The notes beneath the pieces were generated by a model that saw nothing but the letters and a program-made list of their open reading frames with translations, did no database searches and was not told the DNA's origin. A stretch of DNA of 64,000 nt from NCBI GenBank assembly GCA_040954595.2, contig CM082576.2:4526001-4590000 (forward strand), read 5' to 3'. The stretch comes from Balanoglossus misakiensis. Taxonomy: Eukaryota; Hemichordata. Of the stretch, positions 23,801 through 32,306 are shown piece after piece (within the stretch, counting starts at the first letter, position 1; each line of letters begins with the position of its first letter). The position numbers and the translations under genes are program-made.

Positions 23801-26800
23801 TTGAATATTTACGGTGACTCTGGTTTCTGACTTTTTCCCGCCGGGACGACTCTCTTCACAACTCAACTTGGTTTTTACCTCTTTTAGGTCTGTGCGACGT
23901 GTTGAATCCGGTCGGCGGCGTCGTGGAGGATTGCATAACAGAGTATTCGTTCTCGGTGGCCGACAACCAGTCCTACTTCCACGGCTGGTCCTCTGTGAAT
24001 AACACAGGGTACAGCGACGATGCCTGGCGATACAGATCCTTATCTGAGCTCGAAGGTGTACCAATTTATGGCGTAAGGAGAATGTTTGGAGGAGATGGCT
24101 ACGTCGCTGAGTTAGGCAAGTCCTTTTTAAGTAGTTTCAGATAGACTGCCTGTCGGGGACAGATCTTTTTATTGAAAAGCGGAAGTATTTTAAATTCAAA
24201 ATGGCTGCCGATCTCTAGACCAATACTTTCAATTCAAAATGGCTGCCAAACTCTAAGCCATCATTTTAAATTTAAAATAGGCGCCGCAGACTTAAGTTCG
24301 AGTCCGCTTTTCAGTCTCATGCAAATTCCCCTGACCCAAGTTTGAAGTCAAATGTGCTTAGTTTCATTCGACTTGTCTCTTACACAGGGTCGAGCTATTC
24401 AGAAGCAAAGTCAACCGTCGACTACCTGTTAGATGCCCGATGGTTAGACCGGCACACAAGGGCTGTCTTCGTTGAATTCTCACTGTACAATCCGAATATT
24501 AATTTATTCAGGTAAGTGTAGTATCAACTGTTGATGTTGGTGTTTTTATATGGAAAATTTGCCTGTCTGGAACCACCGACTGGAGAGGCAATTTCTAATC
24601 CTACACGACCGGGTCCGTGTTGGAATATGATTTGTAATCTCTATAAGTGGATGAATTCCATCTTAGTAATCGTTCGATCACGATTGCTTTTACGACCCAC
24701 TCTGGTGGGATTGTACGCAGTCCTGATTGCCGTCAGCAATTTGATGGTTTATCACATACATAGCTCCGCATATACCATAGTATGACGTCAGACGTAGGTA
24801 AATTTGCACCGAGCATTATTGTAATACCCATCCCTCTGACGTCACCAAACGGAACTATTTTAAACTTGTAAACAAAGTCCTCTTAGGGCGACAAAATTCA
24901 GTTCAATTGTTCGTTTTATTTCGATATTAAAAATAAGCAAAGATAAATAAAATGTTTCGTATGTGTAAATATGGACGATCGACGATTAGTTTTACCTGTG
25001 TACATTTTTATCGCACCAACCGGCACCAAAACTGTCGCGAGGTCGTCAGTGCTGAGCCAATGTCGTCGCGTTGTCGAACGAGCGACAGGTACAAAACTGA
25101 GTATTCGCAAAAATTTTGATGCGACGATTAGAGCAAAACGGTCTAGTCATAAAGCAAAAGGCATAAGAAAGGTTTCCTGCTCCAGTGAAACCGTGACGGA
25201 CGATGAAATCCAGCTGATGCGCGATAGACGGGTCCTCGCCAAAACCAGAATCGTCCAGGTCGTGACCTGAGTCACCTGACAGATAGACCGCATAACATCG
25301 ATCTTCAATTTTGCACAAAATAGTTCCAAATTTTATCGCAACCACAAAGAGATTTATTTGAAAATAAAAATTAGCGGATCTATGTATGTGATAAACATAT
25401 AATTCCCCCGTATTCCTCACTCGTGTACCTGCGTCGCGAACTCGTGATTCCCCGTATAGCTGTATCCCTCCTCGCCTGCGGCTCGGAGGGATACGGCCGC
25501 TATACGGGGAATCACTCGTCCGCGACGCAGGCACACTGGTTCGAAATACGGGGGAATTATATATAATAATTCATAATACTTTCCCCCACAATGCCGTAAT
25601 ACATCAGCGATGTTTTGTTCAGATTTTTGGACTTTAGATTGGCGGGGGGGGGGGGGGGGGCGGGCATGGCAATTGGCCCTACCACGTAGACTCTGTGTGT
25701 GCCCAAAACTCTGTTCGGTAAATGAGAGATCGGGTTTAAGACTACAACTTGGAAAAGGATAGGCTGGTCTCAACATACACTGCGAGACATTATTACACCC
25801 CTGTTGGAACATTTGCTGAATTTTCTTATCACAATGTCATCTTTCTTCATTATTCGTCAGCATGGTGACGCTGCTGTTGGAGTTCCCGGCGACTGGAGCA
25901 TCGCTCGCTTTCCTCAAGATTGACGTGCTCCGTCTCTATAGTTACGTTGGTAGTTACGCCCTGTTCTACATCGCCAGCGAGGTCATATTCATGCTCTTTG
26001 TCCTGTATTACGTCGTCATAGAGATTTTGCGGATGAACAAGATGGGGTGTCGGTACTTTAAGAGCTTTTGGACTTGGGAAGAGGTGAGGTTTAGTTCGAT
26101 GCATTTGAATCCCTGGGGATCACAGTATATTTGCAAGAATTGTTACCATGGTAACGAGTGTCGTACAATCCCCTAAAAACAAACAATTTCGAGATGGCAG
26201 ACGAATTGATTCGGCGCACGCGTCAGTTGCTATCGCCACAGTGTCAAGGTTAAAATCCTCCCAAACCCGATCACTGCATTAAATCTAGATATCCCCTGTT
26301 TCTATTTCGTTGTGAATTAACACTTTTTTGTCGTCTTATGTCTGCAGATACTGAAAACCACACTCAGTGTTGCCGGCATTGCCATTCATTTTTACAAGAA
26401 TATTTTCTTAAGTAGAACCCTTGAAGAAATCGGTAATGATGGTAAGTATGTACACCCTTTGCCAATCTTTCTTCAAATCAAGAATTTTGATAGGCAAAAA
26501 AAATCTGAACGCCGTATTGTGGTGTTATGGAATTCTGTTGACCAATGTATTTTCTTTGTATGTGTTTTTTTCCCTCGACAGCCACTGCCTTTTTGAACCT
26601 CCAGCGAATGACAGTTTGGAATGAACTGTTCGGTTACATCCTAGCCTCGGTTGTGTTCCTGTCGGTCATCAAATTCATTTATATCCTGCGATTCAACCGA
26701 AGAATATCACTCTTGTCTGCAACCCTCAAAGAGAGCTCCAGCGACTTGGCCGCGTTCTCTGTTCAGTTCGTCATCTTCATGTTAGCCTTCGGACAGTCGT

Positions 26801-28101
26801 TTCAACTGACGCTCGGAAGCGCCATGAACGACTACAGGTCGTTCTTCTCCACCATGGAAACGCTATTCTCGGCCTGGCTCGGAATTTTCGATTACGACCT
26901 GACGACCGAAACAAACCGAATATTCGGACCACTGCTGTTCTTCACCTTCACCTTCTTCATCTACCTGGTAATGACGACAATTTTCGTAGCCATGATCTTG
27001 AAGGCGTTTTCCTTGGTGAAAGCCGACAACGACAAACAGAAGAACGAGTACGAGCTGGTGGATTATCTCTGGGGACAACTGAAAGGGATTCTGGGCCTTG
27101 ACTTATTCGACGAGGAGGAAGAGGAGGACGACGACGACGGTTACGTCGAGGAGGAAGCAGACGACATACTCGATGTTGTGTCGCGGATAACCTCCGCTCG
27201 ACCGCCAAGGAAGGATTCCATCGATATTTTACTGGAACAGGTTCTGGCAATCGAGTCGCGCCTGGATCCGGAATATAACTCCTTCTTGAAAAAGGTTTGG
27301 AAGGGCAGGTAAGCTTATGTTGATATTATGACGGTTGTAAAAAAATAATTATCACATGAAATGGAGCTCCGACAAAAATGATGAAATTTGGCGAAAAGTG
27401 AGCAATGCCATTTTATTGAGTCAGTCACGTTTCCCTTGGTAACAAGCATGCCGTTTGGAAAGGTATGACACTGGCACCCTATTTTTCACAATTTTCGCTT
27501 CATTTGCAAGAAATCATTCAACGTGATGGTTTCTTTTTCTCCTGTCGTCTACAGCATGAAGAGCAAGGTAGTACACTACTACAAAGAGCCCGATGTTGAC
27601 GTCATGATGAACAAATTCAGCGCCTTCGCCAAGACGAATCTGGAGTACTCGAAGAAGTTCGCGAGAAACCAACCGGCAGCCAAGAACCCGCACGGCATCG
27701 GCGCATGCGTCCTGTGCTTCACGAAGATCACCGCCAAGCTGATCGAGAAGCACCTGATCCTGCACTGCCCGACCATACGGAGGCACCGGGCCGAGATGTT
27801 CGTGAGCATGTCGAGCGCCATCCGGCGGGCCAGGCACCCGCTGATCATGGAGAGGGCCGGACTCTGGTGGAAGTTCTACCGAAACAACGCCAAGACCATC
27901 CAGTTGACCCGGGTCAACCCGATCACCAAGAAACTCGAGGTCAAAAGGGACACCATGACCTGGTTCGATTTACCCAAGCTGGTGCGGGCGCGGCTCTCAA
28001 GAACCCTTCTGACTTATTTCCAGAAATCTCTGTACGAACGCTGGCAAAAGATGGACGAAAAAGATGCTTATTTCAACCTCCAAGATTTTATCAAAGGCTG
28101 A
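10509..28101 (+). CDS. Polycystin-1-like protein with LDLa, FZ, CUB, REJ, GAIN/GPS, PLAT and channel domains
   Basis: Thirty-five exons join in frame to 8247 bases, 2748 aa (exon ends are given in the domain entries). Order: signal peptide (1-18), three LDLa-type modules (19-163), Frizzled cysteine-rich domain (164-282), three CUB domains (283-about 625), REJ (about 646-850), helical linker, GAIN domain with GPS cleavage motif HL-T (1315-1317), first TM (1346-1365), PLAT (1377-1487), further TM segments, the extracellular polycystin domain, and a six-TM channel part ending in a basic tail. The family acts in plasma or ciliary membranes, usually as a partner of PKD2-type channels, in sensory or fertilisation roles; which applies here is not known. 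The ATG follows an acceptor directly, and residues 2-18 are a typical signal peptide. Intron 30 uses a GC donor. Vertebrate PKD1, PKD1L1-3 and PKDREJ do not carry this LDLa-FZ-CUB head, so no symbol is assigned. Confidence 0.94.
10979..11053. repeat. 75-bp near-perfect hairpin in polycystin intron 2
   Basis: The left arm TGTGGAAACG..TGTTCCGC..GGGGG pairs with the right arm CCCCC..GCGGAACA..CGTTTCCACA, leaving a loop of about 6 bases (TAGCAT). Arms are about 34 bases with a few mismatches. Size and shape resemble a pre-miRNA or a very small foldback element; nothing in the sequence proves transcription or processing. Confidence 0.6.
12064..12420 (+). other. Polycystin-like exon 5: Frizzled-type cysteine-rich (FZ) domain
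   Basis: A single exon, phase 1 at both ends, encodes about 119 residues with exactly ten cysteines in FZ order. The hallmark LPYEYAVYPN follows the second cysteine, and MYSPYC, PPCRSLCERI and QCLG follow. FZ domains bind Wnt-type lipids or other lipidated ligands in Frizzled, ROR and sFRP proteins; ligand binding here is inference only. Confidence 0.88.
12693..14325 (+). other. Polycystin-like exons 6-8: three CUB domains
   Basis: Exons 12693-13028, 13195-13536, 13914-14325. Each starts with a CGG-type cysteine and carries SPNYP-like turns (HPNYPNSY, SSPNIRG, SPNYPSDYDVN), a second cysteine in C-x-W (YCAWYV, DCEWHI, ECIWYI) and a C-terminal GG-W/F-x-(V/L)-x-V-E/Q strand. All three have only the first disulfide pair. 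The first two exons are symmetric phase 1-1; the third ends in phase 2 and includes a short Thr/Pro linker (TTEEPPPT) to the REJ region. Confidence 0.88.
14506..15356 (+). other. Polycystin-like exons 9-11: REJ domain
   Basis: Exons 14506-14690, 14823-14993, 15109-15356. The signature NAPPSGGNCSVSPSSG, preceded by an alternating-strand SWGF segment and followed by GYAIDTKFRVDCENWDD, is diagnostic of the receptor-for-egg-jelly domain shared by polycystin-1, PKDREJ and sea urchin suREJ proteins. The domain belongs to the extracellular part. Confidence 0.87.
15611..17287 (+). other. Polycystin-like exons 12-17: helical linker
   Basis: Exons 15611-15781, 15915-15956 (42-bp microexon), 16211-16342, 16597-16687, 16839-16924, 17039-17287. 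They encode Ser/Ala/Leu-rich, probably helical sequence of the kind found between REJ and GAIN in polycystin-1-like proteins. The exon 12 acceptor is a weaker AAAG|G, chosen because it is the option that keeps the frame without a stop. Confidence 0.75.
17522..19285 (+). other. Polycystin-like exons 18-22: GAIN domain, GPS motif and first TM
   Basis: Exons 17522-17630, 17767-17888, 18159-18423, 18807-18895, 19055-19285. NPFNWDN and SSPIISLSF mark the GAIN strands. The GPS runs from CRYWDEV (exon 21) to CQCTHLTSFG (exon 22), with the autoproteolysis triad H-L-T intact at 1315-1317, so self-cleavage is expected. A hydrophobic segment (1346-1365) and the ARREDKKDVEK stretch typical of polycystin-1 family proteins follow. 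Confidence 0.9.
18907..18940 (+). repeat. CTTT microsatellite in polycystin intron 21
   Basis: Tandem TTTC/CTTT units in the intron after the first half of the GPS; plain simple-sequence repeat. Confidence 0.8.
19722..20299 (+). other. Polycystin-like exons 23-24: PLAT/LH2 domain
   Basis: Exons 19722-19892 and 20139-20299. YLYQISVYTGMRSGAGT, VFMILSGE and VRIWHDNSGRGQNASWYLSK match the beta-sandwich PLAT domain of polycystins and lipoxygenases, which binds lipids or proteins at the cytosolic face. It follows TM1, as in PKD1. Confidence 0.92.
20491..21972 (+). other. Polycystin-like exons 25-26: TM region with long acidic Ser-rich loop
   Basis: Exons 20491-20813 and 21002-21972. CEKWLAVERGD, IVSRPSHSSFTRVQRLSCC and the hydrophobic segments after them are typical of the post-PLAT region in polycystin-1 proteins. 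Exon 26 is by far the longest here (971 bases). It encodes two membrane segments flanking a loop of about 230 residues, rich in Ser/Arg and then Glu/Asp and Lys. An internal consensus donor (AAG|GTGAGT at 21224) inside the loop could permit alternative splicing. Confidence 0.88.
22163..24511 (+). other. Polycystin-like exons 27-31: TM segment and extracellular polycystin domain
   Basis: Exons 22163-22289, 22736-22980, 23110-23287, 23888-24115, 24388-24511. YRVGSPRFRQLRV, GGDGYVAELG and LDRHTRAVFVEFSLYNPNINLF are the hallmark motifs of the polycystin (TOP) extracellular domain between the first and second channel helices. Exon 30 ends at a GC donor (TTAG|GCAAGT), required for frame and homology. 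Confidence 0.92.
24188..24300 (+). repeat. 38-bp tandem repeat, three copies, in polycystin intron 30
   Basis: Units aligned on ATGG at 24201 and 24239 and on ATAGG at 24277 are spaced exactly 38 bases. The first two contain TTCAAAATGGCTGCC, a YY1-like core; the third is degenerate. Confidence 0.75.
25397..25563. repeat. Foldback (inverted repeat) element in polycystin intron 31
   Basis: About 80-bp arms meet near 25480. The left arm ATATAATTCCCCCGTATT..GCGTCGCG..GATTCCCCGTATAGC..GTATCCCTCC is complementary to the right arm with a few mismatches. The outer ends are AT-rich (ATAT/TATA). It resembles a non-autonomous foldback DNA element; no coding capacity. Confidence 0.75.
25861..28101 (+). 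other. Polycystin-like exons 32-35: channel helices, acidic segment and basic tail
   Basis: Exons 25861-26083, 26348-26441, 26582-27308, 27555-28101. VTLLLEFPATG opens the second channel helix. LQRMTVWNELFGY, FAFGQ-like and METLFSAWLGIFDYD mark later helices and the pore, followed by an S6-type helix (FTFTFFIYLVMTTIFVAMIL). The filter reads LGI at 2424-2426, where PKD2-type channels have LGD, so an acidic filter residue is missing. Then come an Asp/Glu run, a short likely coiled coil (ILLEQVLAIESRLD) and a Lys/Arg-rich tail with a Cys/His cluster (C2618, C2621, H2633, H2637). The stop is TGA at 28099. Confidence 0.9.
26142..26155. promoter_or_regulatory. Perfect palindromic X-box (RFX-type site) in polycystin intron 32
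   Basis: GTTACCATGGTAAC matches the RFX X-box consensus (GTNRCC, spacer of 0-3, RGYAAC) on both strands. RFX factors control ciliary genes, and polycystins are often ciliary. Function at this intronic position is inference. Confidence 0.45.
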
Positions 28102-31100
28102 CCATACACACCCACAATTCAAGATCAGTTTGATCTCACTTCATCGAACATGGCAATATTAAGTTTGTATTTACTCCCTGTTTATATATAGTAAACTTCG
28201 AAATACGTGCAATAGTTATAGGAGAGTTGTCTATGATAAAGTTAGTTGTTTTGGAAATGAATATAATCTCAATTATCATATTTAATGTAAACCAGTATGT
28301 TATACATATGAAACTTATATTAAGATAAGTTCAATATAATATAAGAGTATTATAGTGCGTGATATCTAAGTATGTGTCGGGATGATAAAGTAAACGTCTC
28401 GTGTGACAAGAAGAATCGTCTATAGTTTATTTTTCAAGCTATTATTAGTAAAACATTCTCAAACTTCCTTACCACAGCGCTAGATCGTCGATGTAGTGCT
28501 TCAAAAGCGTATCCTATCCTTCGATCCTCTGTATATGGTCATGTGTAGATGAATTCATTGCAGCCATGGTTCGAATAGGTGTAGGAAACCATAGCAACCT
28601 TTGCGCATAAGCACACACATACCAAGTCTTAATACACTTATTCGAAATCATTGCGCAGGAATAAGTGGTGGCCGATTCTTACAGCAAAGCGTCATCGGAC
28701 ACATACAATAAAACCAACCTCCGTCACTTGACAGTACAGGTTGGCGTACTTTTTGTATTTTTCCCGCTCAACCAACCGCGGGCCCTTGAACCGGGGAATA
28801 AAAACCCCAGGTGCAATTATCCCGTTCTTCATTGTGAAGGAGTAAAAGAACGTCGATCACGCGGCCAGAACACTTGTGACGTTGCATGCCAAAATGTACA
28901 CATGCCAAGATACTTGCATTGACGTCACGGGACTGTCAGTGCCGGTTGCAAACTGTGACCCCGCCAAGTATACAGGTCACCTGGCGGCGTAGCTTGCCAT
29001 TTAGCGATGATGTAAGGAGACAAGAAGCTTTGCTTATTATCAGACCACGTCACATAACCAGACATTCTGTCAAACGAAGCAAGATGGTAACTGGATTCTG
29101 TCCAATTTTTGCATCAGTATTGGGAAGAGTTCAAGATCCCCTACGTGCATTCGTCGTGATCCACAATCAAGAGTTGTTATTACATATCGACAACTGTTGT
29201 TTTGAATTGAATTATGTCATTTCAGTGGTGTTTGACACCATGCATGCAGAAAACCACTCAAGTTTTTCTTCCTTAGATTTGATTACAAAGTATGCACATT
29301 TAGTTATCTGAGTTATCATCCGTTTGCCGGTAATTTCGCAAACATATCAATTTGATATTCCTTACTCTAATGACTGGATGAATACAGTAGGAATACAATG
29401 GATTTGAGATAACCAAGCGTGCCCTGACCGTAATTGAACTAAACATAATGAACGTAATCTAAATGAGGGAGAGTGGGGAAGGGAGAGATGTAGAGAGAGA
29501 GAGAGAGACATACAGAGAGATAAGGAGAGACAGACAGACAGACAGACAGACAGAGAGATAGGGAGAGACAGACAGAGCATCTCCCATGATTACTGACCTG
29601 TCATATTAGCGTCTCCTTGGTAATTGAGAGCGGATCTATATTAGGTTTATCGTGTTTGATTCCCGCGTAATGATGCAATAAAAGATTGTCTTATACTATA
29701 TTTACTCTTGATAGTGAAATTATTACATCAACTGGGGATGTTAGCGCAGATTTATTTCCCGGTCGTACCAGACCCCGTAAGTCGGAGATTATGTGGCGGC
29801 GAGCGGAGGGTTAATCTCCTGCCTAAGTTGATTTCACAGGGATCCGGGGAGACATATTACAATAGCTTTTCCCTGGGCTATCGCATTACAACTCCACAGC
29901 GCTTGATCAGCACACGTCAACACACCTCGCTCACACCTCGCTTTCTTTATTACACTTGGTCGTTGACTAGGGGGCGGGGGCTTAATCCACCCTCGAGGGA
30001 GTTGAAAATTAAACGAGACGAGGAAACCAAGACCACTTTCCCTGAGATTTATTATATTTCGTTAATCCCGATTTCACATCGTAGAAACCGATAACACTTT
30101 GACCAGATCCCAGAAATTTGACTGATGTATCGGATTTTCATAAAGCAAAAAGGGATCTCGATATTGCCATATGTCACCAAATCAATAATCCGATGAAAAA
30201 CTAAACCCGACGAATGTAGAACACGACCCTGTTAACGCTTGTTTTTGTTATTATGGATTGTAATATTTTTGCATCCACTAGGATCCTCGCTGAGTGGTTC
30301 ATTATTGTCGTTCGTCATTGCCAACAAACAACCAAATGTCAACGGAGGGGGTATACTTGCGGGCATGCATGCGCCCGTTATTTTAATACCAAGATTCATG
30401 TATGTAGGTGGAAGGTGATCCAAAATAATCAGTGCCACAGTTTGAAACTTATTGTGAATGCCGAGGGACGTTAAAAGAAGCATTATATGATACCTTATTG
30501 CGCATGCTCCAATGATAATGGAAGATTTGGAGGATGCGCAAGGAAAACCACAACTGTTCAGTATTCAACACACTATAACACGGTTTGATCTTTCATGCAA
30601 AGGGGGGGGGGGGGCATCGCAAGACGATGGTACTAGTATTTTAAAGTATATGTTAAAACTTGTAAATCAGAAGCTCGGTCTCAAAGTCAGTTTGGACTAT
30701 TCCATTGTTCGAGACAGAACGCTGTGAAAATTGTTGATAAATATTAAAATTAATATCATAAGTCTGCCTGCTATCCCACGCGCGACGAACAATCGACAGT
30801 TTAGAGTTGATGACTGTTTGAATTGAGGCCTTGTCGCTGTCATTGATATCGGGGCATCAATGACATCGAAATTAAAAGGGCACCCTGTTTCTTCTGTATT
30901 GCCCAACTTTCTCTATAGGCTTTAATTTGTACAATCTCCACAGGTGTTAATACACAATAAATTATCAATATGCAATTATCTAAGGCTTAAACTGTATCTA
31001 GACAGTTGCAACGACTTTGCAGAATTAACACCGTGTGAGCGACAGAAGGGCAGTCTCAAATAAGGACTGGTTTTCGCAAATTGTACAGGCGTTTTTATTA

Positions 31101-32306
31101 TCAGACGGCGACAGTGGATACAGGGGTCATAAAAGGTCGGCAAGGGAATAATCAAATATTAAAGCATGCGTCTTTCAATCAAAATTACATGTAATCGAGA
31201 CATGTGCGTAAATTCTGACCCTGAAGGTATTTCTCCCCCCCCCCCATCGCTTCTTCTGACGAAGCCCTAATCGCCACGTTTGTTGTAATAATTACGGGCG
31301 TCTCTTTGAATTGGTTAAAATCCCCTATTAGCAAACCTTCCATCAAGTTTAATCATTCGAATTTGAAGTCCGATCCCGGCATGCTCTGTCTCCGAACAAC
31401 GGCGACGGGGTGAGAATTGAGCTGATGAATTAATTCATTTCAACGACAACAATGCAACAACAGTTGTACTCTCGCAACTCATTGTTCCGTGCACATCCGC
31501 GACCTCGCTGCAATTTTCCAGGGATAGACTGTCACCTAGCAACCAAGAATGTATCAACAAGTACTATTCGGGTTCAGTTGAATACTAGGACGGAAACACA
31601 TCGGCTTCGTTTTTTTTCTGCATATATCGACTAACGAATCCTATTGTCGGGTCGATAATTTTGCATCAGAGATTCTTTCATGGATGGAAAACGTGTACCG
31701 CTGCCTGACGATTATACAATTTGGTGAATTCGAGTAAAACGTCACACTGTCAGAATATCATCTCGGTGAACAAAAAAGGTGCGGCGTAGTTTTCGTTGTG
31801 ATGACGCAGCATTGCGTTGAAGTAGCAGAACTTGGGTTCGGATTGCTCCCTTGTGCATTTCAGGGATAACCTAGGTGGTACTCTACGTATTCCAGAGACA
31901 CCAATAAAATTCAGTAAGTAACGTCGGCGCGATGTTATCGGTGGCCTGATCTAAAGTGGACATTTAAGACATGTTTGAAGAACGCATTTTGCGGTATCTA
32001 AGAATGTTGTGATATTTTACCTGTCGTTAAAAACAAGATTTAATGAATTGTTGAAAATGTCATCCTGATTTCTCTTGATGGAAGCGGGCGGAAGCGATTT
32101 GTCGCGTCTGCAGGGAGGAGCTTTCTACTCTAAGGACAGCCGGGATACTTTCCCATTTGCACCTACCTGAGTCTTGCGGGAGAAAGCGAACAGATGCGCC
32201 TTTGTCTTAAAATCTGACAAAGCTCTGTCTCTTCCTCATTCTACGGAGCTGGGTTGAATCCGAACGTCTTGTGTCCGGGACTACCGTTTGGACAAGTTTG
32301 AAACCG
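28102..32306. other. Intergenic region, polycystin-like gene to GPCR
   Basis: No gene seen. The first several hundred bases must hold the polycystin 3' UTR (GATAAA variants around 28229 and 28384; a clean AATAAA near 28707). Also present: a GA/GACA-rich microsatellite (about 29490-29575), a G run (30601-30614), a C run (about 31234-31246) and an X-box-like GTCACCTAGCAAC at 31531-31543. The GPCR promoter and 5' UTR should lie in the last part; no TATA box stands out. Confidence 0.5.
29490..29580. repeat. GA / GACA microsatellite
   Basis: Purine-rich simple repeat of GAGA runs interrupted by five GACA units. Confidence 0.8.

Noticed and set aside
24290-24330. tRNA-like T-loop sequence AGTTCGAGTCC
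   Set aside because: No matching A box, anticodon stem or acceptor stem around it.
32271-32306. GPCR start at the upstream GTG
   Set aside because: Nuclear genes rarely start at GTG, and a well-placed ATG lies 36 bases downstream at 32307.
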